DNA of 64,000 nt, from assembly GCF_902506455.1 (NCBI RefSeq), contig NZ_LR733844.1, forward strand, positions 1,995,854 through 2,059,853. Reading direction: 5' to 3'. A model generated the notes under the pieces. It was not told the DNA's origin. It was given only the letters and a program-made list of their open reading frames with translations, and made no database searches. Each line of letters begins with the position of its first letter. The first letter of the stretch is position 1. Of the stretch, positions 54,402-63,602 are shown piece by piece. The position numbers and the translations under genes are program-made. The stretch comes from Sphingomonas sp. 8AM (lineage in GTDB: Bacteria > Pseudomonadota > Alphaproteobacteria > Sphingomonadales > Sphingomonadaceae).

Positions 54402-55297
54402 TCCTCGCGCTGACCGGCGGCACCGGCTTCGTCGGCGGCGCGTTGATCGAACGGGCGCTGGCCGCCGCGCATCAGGTACGCGCCCTCGCCCGCCGCCCGC
54501 AGCCGCCGCGCAAGGGCGTGACGTGGATCGCCGGCGCGCTCGACGATCCGCAGGCGATCTCGACGCTCGTCTCCACCGCCGACGCCGTCATCCACGTCGC
54601 GGGGGCGGTCAACGCGCCGGATCGCGCCGCCTTCGCCACCGCCAACATCGACGGCACCCGCAACGTGGTCGACGCCGCGCTGACGTGGGACGTGCACCGC
54701 TTCGTCCATGTCTCCTCGCTCGCAGCGCGCGAGCCGGCGCTGTCGAACTACGGCTGGTCCAAGTCCGGGGCGGAAGCGGTGGTGACCACCAGCGCACTCG
54801 ACTGGACGATCGTCCGCCCGCCCGGCGTCTACGGTCCCGGCGACATGGAGCAGCGCGATCTGTTCCGTGCCGCGCGCCGCACCGGCGTGGTGCCGATCCC
54901 ACCGCGCGGGCGGCTGTCGATCATCCACGTCGCCGATCTCGCCCGCCTGCTGCTCGCGCTCGCCGAAGCGCCCGGCGATCACGCCACCTACGAGCCGAGC
55001 GACGGCACCCCGCTGAGCTATGCCGGTTTCGCGCGCGCGATCGGTGCGGCGGTCGGACGGCGCGTCGTCCCGCTCGCCCTGCCCGCCGGACTGCTCCGCA
55101 CCGCCGCCCGCGCCGACCGCATGTTGCGCGGCATGAAGGCCAAGCTGACCGCCGACCGCGTCGCCTACATGGTCCATCCCGACTGGACCGCCGACCCCGC
55201 CAAGGCTCCGCCGCCCGCGCTGTGGCGTCCCCAAATTGCGATTGCTGACGGGCTATCCGCCACGGCACGATGGTATCGCGCCCACGGCTTGCTATAG
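54398..55297 (+). CDS. NAD(P)-binding reductase of the sphingolipid locus (CerR-like)
   Basis: A 299-residue atypical SDR/epimerase. The dinucleotide site is TGGTGFVGGALIERAL and the catalytic pair is Y-G-W-S-K in SNYGWSKSGAEA. In Caulobacter a similar SDR beside spt and an ACP reduces a keto-ceramide during sphingolipid synthesis; the same neighbour order here supports that role. It begins with GTG 54398 overlapping the proB stop. A mitochondrial NDUFA9-like function is a weaker alternative. Confidence 0.8.
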   Translation: MILALTGGTGFVGGALIERALAAAHQVRALARRPQPPRKGVTWIAGALDDPQAISTLVSTADAVIHVAGAVNAPDRAAFATANIDGTRNVVDAALTWDVHRFVHVSSLAAREPALSNYGWSKSGAEAVVTTSALDWTIVRPPGVYGPGDMEQRDLFRAARRTGVVPIPPRGRLSIIHVADLARLLLALAEAPGDHATYEPSDGTPLSYAGFARAIGAAVGRRVVPLALPAGLLRTAARADRMLRGMKAKLTADRVAYMVHPDWTADPAKAPPPALWRPQIAIADGLSATARWYRAHGLL

Positions 55298-55339
55298 CGC
55301 CGTCAGACAACCGCCGCATTTCAGGGCCAGAGCATTCGC

Positions 55340-55582
55340 ATGACCGACCGCACCGCCATCCTCGACACGCTGCGCACGCAGATCGAACCCTTCAACAAGA
55401 AGGGCGTCGCGATCACCGAAGCGACCAGCTTCCAGGGCGACCTGGAGTGGGATTCGCTGACCGTGATGGACTTCGTCGCCGCGATCGAGGACGAATTCGA
55501 GATCATCATCACGATGAACATGCAGGCCGAGATCGAGAACGTCGGCCAGCTCGCCGACGCGGTCGAGAAGCTGAAGGGCTGA
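55340..55582 (+). CDS. Acyl carrier protein for sphingolipid synthesis
   Basis: An 80-residue carrier. S39 in EWDSLTVMDF is the 4'-phosphopantetheine site. It is unusually basic near residues 20-30 (NKKGVAITEA) compared with AcpP. Directly upstream of spt (5 bases), it is the likely acyl donor to serine palmitoyltransferase. Confidence 0.9.
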   Translation: MTDRTAILDTLRTQIEPFNKKGVAITEATSFQGDLEWDSLTVMDFVAAIEDEFEIIITMNMQAEIENVGQLADAVEKLKG

Positions 55583-55587
55583 GGCGC

Positions 55588-56856
55588 ATGACCGAAACCG
55601 GACTCCAGAGCGAGAAGCGGCCCGCCGAGCCCGTCGCCGTGCCGCCCGCGCGCGACCTGTTCGCGAAGTTCGATCCGCTGCTCGCCGAACGCGACGCCCT
55701 GATGAGTTCGGGCGTGCGCGATCCGTTCGGGATCGTCATGGAGCAGGTCACCTCGCCGACCACCGCGGTGATCCGCGGACAGGAGACGATCCTGCTCGGG
55801 ACCTACAATTACATGGGCATGACGTTCGACCCGGACGTGATCGCCGCCGGCACCCGCGCGCTCGAACAGTTCGGCAGCGGCACCAACGGCAGCCGGATGC
55901 TCAACGGCACGTTCCGCGACCACGTCGAGGCGGAAGACGCGCTCAAGGAATTCTACGGCGCGAGCGGCGCGATCGTCTTCTCGACCGGCTATCAGGCCAA
56001 TCTCGGCACGATCTCGACGATGGCGGGCCGCGGCGAATATGTCATCCTCGACGCCGACAGCCACGCGTCGATCTACGACGGCTGCAAGATGGGCGACGCC
56101 GAAATCGTCCGCTTCCGCCACAATTCGGTCGAGGACCTCGACAAGCGGCTGGGTCGGCTGCCGAAAGAACCGGGCAAGCTGGTGGTGCTGGAGGGCGTCT
56201 ATTCGATGCTCGGCGACATCGCACCGCTGCGCGAGATGGTGCAGGTCGCAAAGAAGCACGGCTGCATGGTACTGGTCGACGAGGCGCATTCGATGGGCTT
56301 CTTCGGCGACCATGGCCGCGGCGTCTACGAGGCGCAAGGCTTGGTGCTCGGCGAGGACGTCGATCTGGTGATCGGCACCTTCTCCAAGTCGGTCGGCACG
56401 GTCGGCGGCTTCTGCATCTCGAATCATCCGAAGTTCGAGGGGCTGCGCTTCTCGTGCCGCCCGTACATCTTCACCGCCTCGCTCCCCCCGTCGGTGGTCG
56501 CGACCGCCGCCACCTCGGTGCGCAAGCTCATGACCGCGCACGACAAGCGCGCCCGGCTGTGGAACAACGCACGTCAGCTGCACGCGGGGCTGAAGGGGCT
56601 GGGCTTCGCGCTCGGCACCGAGTCGTGCGATTCGGCGATCGTCGCGGTGATCCTGCAGGATCAGGCGCAGGCGGTGGTGATGTGGCAGGCGCTGCTCGAG
56701 GCCGGGCTGTACGTCAATGTCGCCCGCCCGCCGGCCACCCCCTCGGGCACCTTCCTGCTGCGCTGCTCGATCTGTGCCGAACATACGTCCGAGCAGATCG
56801 ACCGGGTCATCACGATGTTCGCGGCGGCAGGACGCCTCGCGGGTGCGACCAAATGA
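55588..56856 (+). CDS. spt: Serine palmitoyltransferase
   Basis: A 422-residue PLP enzyme that condenses L-serine with an acyl thioester to make 3-ketosphinganine. By my count H159 (DSHASIYDG) stacks on PLP, D231 and H234 (VDEAHSMG) bind the ring, and K267 (GTFSKSVGTVGG) is the aldimine lysine. These match the cytosolic Sphingomonas paucimobilis enzyme. The order reductase-ACP-spt on one strand gives a sphingolipid operon, the main taxon marker in this window. Confidence 0.96.
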   Translation: MTETGLQSEKRPAEPVAVPPARDLFAKFDPLLAERDALMSSGVRDPFGIVMEQVTSPTTAVIRGQETILLGTYNYMGMTFDPDVIAAGTRALEQFGSGTNGSRMLNGTFRDHVEAEDALKEFYGASGAIVFSTGYQANLGTISTMAGRGEYVILDADSHASIYDGCKMGDAEIVRFRHNSVEDLDKRLGRLPKEPGKLVVLEGVYSMLGDIAPLREMVQVAKKHGCMVLVDEAHSMGFFGDHGRGVYEAQGLVLGEDVDLVIGTFSKSVGTVGGFCISNHPKFEGLRFSCRPYIFTASLPPSVVATAATSVRKLMTAHDKRARLWNNARQLHAGLKGLGFALGTESCDSAIVAVILQDQAQAVVMWQALLEAGLYVNVARPPATPSGTFLLRCSICAEHTSEQIDRVITMFAAAGRLAGATK

Positions 56857-56903
56857 CGGCGCATTTGCCTTCTCTTAACGCCTGTTAACCTAGCGTCGCG
56901 GCC

Positions 56904-58850
56904 GTGACTGATCGCGACGACATCACCGGACCACTGACCTGGGCATGGCGCACCGTCGCGCTTGGCGTGCTGGCAGTCGCCGGTGCGGTGGTGCTGGCGC
57001 TGCTCGTCGTCACGCTGGCGGAGGTGAACGGGCAGCGCGACCGCGCGCTCGCGTCGCAGCGCCATAGCTACGACGTGATGATTCTCGCGCGCACCGTGCA
57101 GGGCACGGTCGCGCACGCCGAGGCGTCGCTCGGCCGGTACGTGATCTCCGGCGACCAGCAACTCGGGCAAATCTACTACGACGACTGGCGACGCGCCAAA
57201 CAGGCGATCCAGCGGCTCGCCAAGCTGACGCACGACAACGACGTGCAACTGACGCATGTCGCCGTCTTGCAGGAGGCGTTCCGGACCCGCGGCGACGAAC
57301 TGGCGCTGACCGCGCTCAGCACCAATTACGGCAAGAACAGCCAGGCGCTCTCGCGCTTCTATCAGGCGCGGCAAAGCGACGCGCTCACCCGCATCAACGA
57401 TTCGCTCGACGGGATTATCACCGACGAGCGATTGCTGCTCGAGATGCGCACCGCGCAGGCGCGCGCCTCCGTCCGCCGTTCGACCACCATCGCCAAGGTG
57501 CTGGCGGTGTTCGGCCTGCTGCTGGTCGGCGGCGGGATCACGATGGGCTGGATCATGGTCGAGGCGCTCGCGGACCGTGCGGTCGCACGCGACGAGGCGG
57601 AGAGCGAGCGGCTGCGCGCCGACGAACTGGCCGAGGCCGTGGCGCGCGCGACGGAGGAATTGCGCGCGCAGGAGGCGCGGCTGCGACAGGTGCAGAAAAT
57701 GGAGGCAGTCGGGCAATTGACCGGCGGTATCGCACACGACTTCAACAACATGCTGGCGGTGGTGCTCAGCGGTGTCGAACTCGCCGGCCGCCACTTGCCG
57801 CGTGGTGCCGACGAGGCCGCGCGGCATCTGGAGGGCGCGCGCGAGGGAGCGGAGCGCGCCGCGGCCCTGACCGCACGATTGCTCGCCTTCGCGCGCGAGA
57901 CCGCGATCAACCCGGAGCCAATCGCGGCAGCGGCGTTGTTCGAGGGGCTCGGCGACATGCTCACCCGCTCGCTCGGCGATGGAATGACGCTGGTACTGGA
58001 AGACGAAAGCGATGGGTGGTGCGTACGCGTCGATCGCGTCCAGCTCGAAAACACCCTCGTCAACCTTGCCGTCAACGCACGTGATGCGATGGATGGTCGC
58101 GGCACGCTGACGATCCGCGCCGGCCATACCTCGCTGCCTGGCGACGGCACGTCGGGGCCAGGCGGCGACTTCATGACGCTTGCGGTCGCCGACACCGGCT
58201 GCGGCATCGCGCCGGACGTACTCGACCGCGTGTTCGAGCCGTTCTTCACGACCAAGCCGCTCGGCAAGGGCACCGGGCTCGGGCTCAGCCAGACCTTCTC
58301 CTTTGCGCGTCAGATCGGCGGCGAGGTGACGATTGCCTCGCGTCTTCACGAGGGCACGACCGTCACGCTGCTGCTGCCGCGCGACCGGCGTGGGGAAAAG
58401 GCGCAACCTGCCCCCGTCCCCGCGTCGCCGGCACTTCCGGCGGCTGCGGCACCGGCCACCGACGGTCGCGCGATCCTCGTCGTCGAGGACGATCCGCGCG
58501 TTTTGTCAGCGACGATGGAGGCGCTCGCCGACCTCGGCCACCATCCCGTGGCGTGCGACGATGCGACCCGGGTCGGCGCCGTGCTGGAGACGATGGAGCA
58601 CGTCGATCTGATCCTGTCCGACGTCCTGATGCCGGCGCTGACCGGACCGGAGATGATCGCGACGCTGCCGCTCGCCTTCGCGCAGGTGCCGGTGTTGTTC
58701 GTTACCGGCTTTGCCGGAGAGGCCAATGGCGGCATTGCGCTGGGCGACCATCCGGTGCTCCGCAAGCCGTTCACGCTCGCCGCGCTCGATCGCGCGGTCA
58801 CGGCCGCTGCGGCGCGCGGCGACGATCCGGCACCGCTTGCCGCCGAATGA
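56904..58850 (+). CDS. CHASE3 hybrid sensor histidine kinase
   Basis: A 648-residue membrane kinase starting at GTG 56904. Helices at about 15-40 and 195-217 enclose a CHASE3 sensor (about 45-190). A short coiled coil (235-265) precedes HisKA with H278 (GGIAHDFNNML), then the HATPase domain (NLAVNARDAM, DTGCGIA, GKGTGLGLS) and a C-terminal receiver with D573 (LILSDVLMP). The input is unknown. Its position between spt and lptF, same strand, may make it a sensor of envelope or lipid state, but that is inference. Confidence 0.9.
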   Translation: MTDRDDITGPLTWAWRTVALGVLAVAGAVVLALLVVTLAEVNGQRDRALASQRHSYDVMILARTVQGTVAHAEASLGRYVISGDQQLGQIYYDDWRRAKQAIQRLAKLTHDNDVQLTHVAVLQEAFRTRGDELALTALSTNYGKNSQALSRFYQARQSDALTRINDSLDGIITDERLLLEMRTAQARASVRRSTTIAKVLAVFGLLLVGGGITMGWIMVEALADRAVARDEAESERLRADELAEAVARATEELRAQEARLRQVQKMEAVGQLTGGIAHDFNNMLAVVLSGVELAGRHLPRGADEAARHLEGAREGAERAAALTARLLAFARETAINPEPIAAAALFEGLGDMLTRSLGDGMTLVLEDESDGWCVRVDRVQLENTLVNLAVNARDAMDGRGTLTIRAGHTSLPGDGTSGPGGDFMTLAVADTGCGIAPDVLDRVFEPFFTTKPLGKGTGLGLSQTFSFARQIGGEVTIASRLHEGTTVTLLLPRDRRGEKAQPAPVPASPALPAAAAPATDGRAILVVEDDPRVLSATMEALADLGHHPVACDDATRVGAVLETMEHVDLILSDVLMPALTGPEMIATLPLAFAQVPVLFVTGFAGEANGGIALGDHPVLRKPFTLAALDRAVTAAAARGDDPAPLAAE

Positions 58851-58934
58851 CCCAAATCGGCTGCTGACGCGCCCGCCGACCCATCCTATAGCCGGTCGTC
58901 CCGTCTTCCACGCAAAGGCAGCGCTGCCCCGCCC

Positions 58935-60134
58935 ATGACCTCGATCGACCGTTACATGGCCCGGCTGATCGCGCTGCCATTGTTCTCGACGTTGCTGATC
59001 TCGGCGATGCTGCTGATCCTCGACCGGATCCGGCGCCTGTTCGACTTCGTCGCGACGCAGGGCGGGCCGGTCAGCGTCGTCTGGAAGATGCTCGCCAACC
59101 TGCTCCCGGAGTATCTCGGCCTGGGGATACCGATCGGGCTGATGCTGGGCGTGCTGCTCGCCTTCCGCCGCATCGCGACGTCGAGCGAGCTGGACGTGAT
59201 GCGCGCGGTCGGCATGAGCTACGGCCGGCTGCTGCGCGTGCCGTATTATTACGCGATCGTGCTCGCCGCGCTCAACATTGCGATCGTCGGCTACATCCAG
59301 CCGCAGGCACGCTACGCCTATGAGCAGCTCCGCTTCGAGCTGCGCACCGGCGCGCTCGGCGCGTCGATCAAGGTCGGCGAGTTCACGCACCTCGGCGATC
59401 GCATGACGCTCCGGATCGAGCGAAGCCAGGATCGCGGTCGCAAATTGTCGGGGATCTTCGTTCACGCCGAATCGCCGAAGGGGGACTGGGTCGGCGTCAC
59501 CGCTGCGACCGGGCAATTTCTGGCGACCGACGACCCGAACGTCATCATCTTCCGCCTGACCAACGGCACGCTGATCCACAACCGCCCGGATTTCACGACT
59601 CCGCGCACGCTGACCTTCACCGCGCACGATCTGCCGATCAACCTGCCGCGCTTCGAGAGCTTCCGCACCCGCGGCGGCAAGAACCTCGAATATACGCTGC
59701 CCGAACTGGCGAAGCTCGGGCACGCCCCCGCCCGCAGCGCCGAACAGCGCGACGGCAGCCGTGCCGAATTCCACTTCCGGCTGGTCGAGGTCGCATCGAT
59801 GTTCCTGCTGCCCTTGCTGGCCGTGGCGCTGGGCGTCCCGCCCAAACGCTCGACCTCCGCGCTCGGCGTGTTCCTGTCGATCGTGATGGTCGTGACGTAT
59901 CACAAGATCAATCAATATGCCGCCTCGCTGGGCGAGCGCGGCTCGGTCGATCCGGCGATCGCCCTGTGGGTTCCGTTTGTGATCTTCGCCGTGCTGATCC
60001 TGTGGATGTACCATACGATCGCCAATGTCCCCGGCGGGCAGCCGATCGGCACGCTGGAGCGATTCTTCGGCAAGGCGTGGGCGATGGTGACACGCTACCT
60101 GCCCGGTCGCCGCCGCAAGGAGGCCCGCGCATGA
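58935..60134 (+). CDS. lptF: LptF/LptG-family permease (LptF position)
   Basis: A 399-residue inner-membrane protein of the YjgP/YjgQ family. Three helices come before (LIALPLFSTLLISAMLLILD; NLLPEYLGLGIPIGLMLGVL) and three after a large periplasmic beta-jellyroll (residues about 140-300). These proteins pull lipid A out of the inner membrane with LptB. It overlaps the next permease gene by 4 bases. In a Sphingomonas that has glycosphingolipid instead of LPS, the cargo might be that lipid. Confidence 0.9.
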   Translation: MTSIDRYMARLIALPLFSTLLISAMLLILDRIRRLFDFVATQGGPVSVVWKMLANLLPEYLGLGIPIGLMLGVLLAFRRIATSSELDVMRAVGMSYGRLLRVPYYYAIVLAALNIAIVGYIQPQARYAYEQLRFELRTGALGASIKVGEFTHLGDRMTLRIERSQDRGRKLSGIFVHAESPKGDWVGVTAATGQFLATDDPNVIIFRLTNGTLIHNRPDFTTPRTLTFTAHDLPINLPRFESFRTRGGKNLEYTLPELAKLGHAPARSAEQRDGSRAEFHFRLVEVASMFLLPLLAVALGVPPKRSTSALGVFLSIVMVVTYHKINQYAASLGERGSVDPAIALWVPFVIFAVLILWMYHTIANVPGGQPIGTLERFFGKAWAMVTRYLPGRRRKEARA

Positions 60135-61225
60135 GCGCGCTGTTCCCGTCGCGCACCGTCGCGATCTACATGGCGCGGCTGTTCCTGACGCGCACCTTCG
60201 GCATCCTGTTCGGGCTGGTGCTGGTGCTGCAGACGCTCGACCTGCTCAGCGAGAGCGGTCGCATCCTCGCCACCGCCGGCAATGGCGATGCGGAGGTTTG
60301 GCGCTACGTCTCGCTGCGCGCGCCGCAGCTGATCTCGACCTTCCTGCCCTTCTCGGTGCTGCTCGGCACGATCCTGACGCTCATCACCATGAACGCCAAC
60401 AGCGAGGTCGTGGCGCTCAAGGCCGCCGGACTGTCCGCGCATCAGGTCCTCGCGCCGCTGGTGATCGCCAGCGTCGGAATCGCGATCGTCACCTTTGCCT
60501 TCAACGACCGCATCGTCAGCCGCGCGACCGCCGAGCTCGGCGCGTGGCAGAAGGTCAATTACGGCACGATGCCGATCGACCGCGGCAACCGCAGCAACGT
60601 CTGGGTGCGCGCCGGGGACGACCTGATCCAGGCCGATGCAATCGGCGGACGCGGTGCGGGCGCACAGCTGGGTGGCGTGACCGTCTATGAGCGCAACCCC
60701 GACGGCGGACTGCGCGGGCTCATAAACGCGCCGCGCGGCAAGCGCGACGGCGATGGCTGGCGGATCTGGCCTGCGCGGCGCTTCGACGTGGCGTCGGGCG
60801 CGGTCACGCGACTGGGTGCGACGGTCGTCGGCCACGGCGTGACCCCGGACCAGTTCACGCTCGCCAACGTCGACGGCGACGCCTTGTCGTTCGCAGGCCT
60901 GCGCGAGGCGATCGGCGACCTCGAGGAAGCCGGTCGTCCGACCAAGGCGCTGGAGGGCGTGCTGTGGCACAAATTGTCCGGTCCGCTGTCCTCGGTGCTG
61001 ATGCCGCTGCTTGGCGCGGTCGCGGCGTTCGGGATCGCGCGGTCGGGCGCTTTGTTCATCCGCGCGGTCATCGGCATGGCGCTCGGCTTCGCCTATTTCG
61101 TCGCCGACAGTTTCGCGCTCGCGATGGGCAATCTCGGCGCCTATCCACCGTTTCTCGCCGCCTGGGCGCCGTTCCTGCTGTTCCTGCTGATCGGCGAGGC
61201 CGTCCTGCTGCGAACCGAGGAATAG
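60131..61225 (+). CDS. lptG: LptF/LptG-family permease (LptG position)
   Basis: A 364-residue partner permease. The start is MSALFPSRTVAIYMARLFLT, and the helix arrangement repeats that of the preceding protein (FLPFSVLLGTILTLITMNAN; GPLSSVLMPLLGAVAAFGIA). Its conserved cytoplasmic loop ELVALKAAG-like segment appears as SEVVALKAAGLSA, the coupling helix contacting LptB. LptB, LptC and LptA are not in the window. Confidence 0.9.
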   Translation: MSALFPSRTVAIYMARLFLTRTFGILFGLVLVLQTLDLLSESGRILATAGNGDAEVWRYVSLRAPQLISTFLPFSVLLGTILTLITMNANSEVVALKAAGLSAHQVLAPLVIASVGIAIVTFAFNDRIVSRATAELGAWQKVNYGTMPIDRGNRSNVWVRAGDDLIQADAIGGRGAGAQLGGVTVYERNPDGGLRGLINAPRGKRDGDGWRIWPARRFDVASGAVTRLGATVVGHGVTPDQFTLANVDGDALSFAGLREAIGDLEEAGRPTKALEGVLWHKLSGPLSSVLMPLLGAVAAFGIARSGALFIRAVIGMALGFAYFVADSFALAMGNLGAYPPFLAAWAPFLLFLLIGEAVLLRTEE

Positions 61226-61321
61226 GGGTCCGTACCCCTTCGCCGCGGGTCCGCAAGGCTTGCGAAATCACGGTCGGGCGCCTAACTAATGTCCGACTAA
61301 TTCCCCATCACGAGGACGATC

Positions 61322-62902
61322 ATGATCGACGGAGCGATGCTCATCGGCGCCGAGGCGCGTCAGGCTGACAAGCGATTCACCTCGGTCGATCCGTCGACCG
61401 GCGCGACGCTGACGCCGGACTTCTCGTCCGCCGGCCCCGACGCGGTCGACGCCGCCGCCGCGCTCGCCGCCGCGGCGTTCCCGACCTATGCCGCGACCGA
61501 TCCCGAGACCCGCGCCGCCTTCCTTGAGGGCATCACTGACGAGATTCTCGCGCTCGGCGACGAGCTGATCGTCCGCGCGATGCAGGAAAGCGGTCTGCCG
61601 CGCGCCCGCCTCGAGGGCGAGCGTGGCCGCACCGTCGGCCAGCTCAAGCTGTTCGCGCAGGTCGTCCGTCAGGGCGACTGGCTCGACGCGACGATTGATC
61701 CCGCGATGCCCGATCGCCAACCGCTGCCGCGCCCCGACCTGCGCCGCATGAACGTCGCGCTCGGCCCGGTCGCGGTGTTCGGCGCGTCGAATTTCCCGCT
61801 CGCCTTCTCGGTCGCGGGCGGTGACACCGCTTCGGCGCTGGCAGCGGGCTGCCCGGTCGTCGTCAAGGGTCACCCGGCGCATCCGGGCACCGGCGAGCTG
61901 GTCGCGCGCGCGATCGCCAGGGCGGTCGAAAAGGCCGGGTTGCCGGCGGGCGTCTTCTCGTACCTGCCCGGCGAGACCAACGAGCTGGGCGGCGCGATCG
62001 TCCGCGATCCGCGCATCAAGGCGGTCGGCTTCACCGGCTCGCGCGGCGGCGGCATGGCGCTGATGAAGATCGCCGCCGAGCGTGACGAGCCGATCCCGGT
62101 CTATGCCGAGATGTCGGCGATCAACCCGGTCGTCATCCTGCCGCACGCGCTCGAAGCGCGCGGCGCGGCGCTCGCCCCGGCCTATGTCCAGTCGTTGACG
62201 ATGGGCGCCGGCCAGTTCTGCACCAACCCCGGCCTGGTGCTCGCGATCGCCGGTCCGGCGCTCGACGCGTTCGTCGAGGCCGCCGGTCAGGCGCTGACCG
62301 AAAGCGCGCCGACGACGATGCTCACCCCCGGCATCCACGCCAGCTTCGAAAAGGGTGTCGAGGCGCTCGCCTCGCACGCGGCGGTCACCACCGTCGCGCG
62401 CGGCAAGGTCGGCGAAGGCGTCAACCAGGCAGTCGGCGCGCTGTTCCGCACCGACGCAGCGGCCTTCCTCGCCGATCGCGCGCTCGGGCACGAGGTGTTC
62501 GGCTCGTCGTCGATCGTCGTCGCGTGCCGCGATTTCGACGAACTGAAGCAGGTCATCGCCAGCCTCGAAGGCCAGCTGACCGCGACGCTCCAGATCGACG
62601 CCGAGGACGAGGCGGACGCCAAGGGGCTGATCCCGGTGCTCGCCGACCGCGTCGGCCGCATCCTCGTCAACGGCTGGCCGACCGGTGTCGAGGTCGCCCC
62701 GGCGATGGTTCATGGTGGTCCGTTCCCGGCGACCAGCGACGGCCGCACCACCTCGGTGGGCACCGGCGCGATTTACCGCTTCCTGCGCCCGGTCAGCCTC
62801 CAGAACCTGCCCGCCAGCCTGCTGCCGGACGCAGTATCGGACACCAACCCGTGGGGCATCGCCCGCCGCCTCGACGGCAAGCGCGAAGCCTCGCCGCGGT
62901 AA
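61322..62902 (+). CDS. NADP-type aldehyde dehydrogenase, 2-ketoglutarate semialdehyde type
   Basis: A 526-residue enzyme of the KGSADH group. [20 protein letters not shown] is the cofactor region, [11 protein letters not shown] has the general base, and [11 protein letters not shown] the catalytic cysteine. This subfamily oxidises 2-ketoglutarate semialdehyde to 2-oxoglutarate in arabinose, galactarate and hydroxyproline breakdown. The convergent neighbour is an IlvD/Edd dehydratase, which supports a pentose/uronate pathway. A strong terminator follows. Confidence 0.9.
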   Translation: MIDGAMLIGAEARQADKRFTSVDPSTGATLTPDFSSAGPDAVDAAAALAAAAFPTYAATDPETRAAFLEGITDEILALGDELIVRAMQESGLPRARLEGERGRTVGQLKLFAQVVRQGDWLDATIDPAMPDRQPLPRPDLRRMNVALGPVAVFGASNFPLAFSVAGGDTASALAAGCPVVVKGHPAHPGTGELVARAIARAVEKAGLPAGVFSYLPGETNELGGAIVRDPRIKAVGFTGSRGGGMALMKIAAERDEPIPVYAEMSAINPVVILPHALEARGAALAPAYVQSLTMGAGQFCTNPGLVLAIAGPALDAFVEAAGQALTESAPTTMLTPGIHASFEKGVEALASHAAVTTVARGKVGEGVNQAVGALFRTDAAAFLADRALGHEVFGSSSIVVACRDFDELKQVIASLEGQLTATLQIDAEDEADAKGLIPVLADRVGRILVNGWPTGVEVAPAMVHGGPFPATSDGRTTSVGTGAIYRFLRPVSLQNLPASLLPDAVSDTNPWGIARRLDGKREASPR

Positions 62903-62926
62903 GTGTTACGGTTCGTTTGGATGCGG

Positions 62927-62958
62927 AAAGGGCGGCCTCGCGGGGCCGCCCTTTTTTT
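62927..62958 (+). terminator. Intrinsic terminator after the aldehyde dehydrogenase
   Basis: Stem AAAGGGCGGCC / GGCCGCCCTTT with a 6-base loop, followed by seven T. Confidence 0.92.
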
Positions 62959-62959
62959 G

Positions 62960-63600
62960 TTCGCGCGGAGACGCGGAGACGCGGAGCTGTTTCGCCCGGC
63001 GCCGCAGGCATGTTCAAAACGAAGCCGCATCCGTCATTGCGAGCGTAGCGAAGCAATCCAGAGCCGGATCAGGACGCCCTGGATTGCTTCGCTTCGCTCG
63101 CAATGACGAACATGGTTTCTGGCCCCGGGCGGCAAACGCCCCCTCTCTGCGCCTCCGCGTCTCTGCGCGAACTCAATCGACGCGATGCCGCGAACACGAA
63201 GCTGTTGGCGGCGCGACACCGTGCCACTTGCCCCTCTTCTCCACCGGTTCATGTGCGGCAGTTTCATGCGCGCAGAGGCGCAGAGAGGTCGGGAGCGACG
63301 CATCGTTCCGGTCATCACAGCGATGCGAAAGGCTGCTGGCGCAGCCGGGAGGGACGCCACGAGCAACCCTCCGCGCCTCCGCGCCTCCGCGCCTCCGCGT
63401 GAGAAATCCTGAGTTCGCGCAGAGCGCCCAGAGGACGCGGCGAAGCGGTCGACGGGGCCACGGTCCGCGGCAGCGACCACCGTCACCCGGTGGTGGACGG
63501 GAACCGTGCCCGCGGCGCAACCGCTCTGCGCCCTCTGCGTGCTCTGCGCGAACAAAAAGGCGCGGAGAGAAGACCCTCCGCGCCTCCGCATGAACCACCT
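62960..63600. repeat. Cluster of GCGGAG-type repeats in a 700-base gene-less gap
   Basis: Several related inverted or direct copies of a (A)GAGACGCGGAG-like word occur: 62962-62992, 63143-63175 (opposite strand), 63267-63295, a tandem octamer CGCCTCCG repeated near 63372-63402, and 63518-63600. A full palindromic repeat of the CATTGCGAGCG family lies inside at 63032-63108. Nothing codes; the block may be a repeat-accumulation site between convergent genes. Confidence 0.75.
63032..63108. repeat. Interspersed palindromic repeat, copy 7
   Basis: A 77-bp element with CGTCATTGCGAGCGTAGCG and CTTCGCTCGCAATGACG arms. Confidence 0.9.
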
Positions 63601-63602
63601 CG

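Noticed and set aside
61286..62713. 475-codon open frame antisense to the aldehyde dehydrogenase
   Set aside because: Shadow of a well-conserved enzyme; biased composition.
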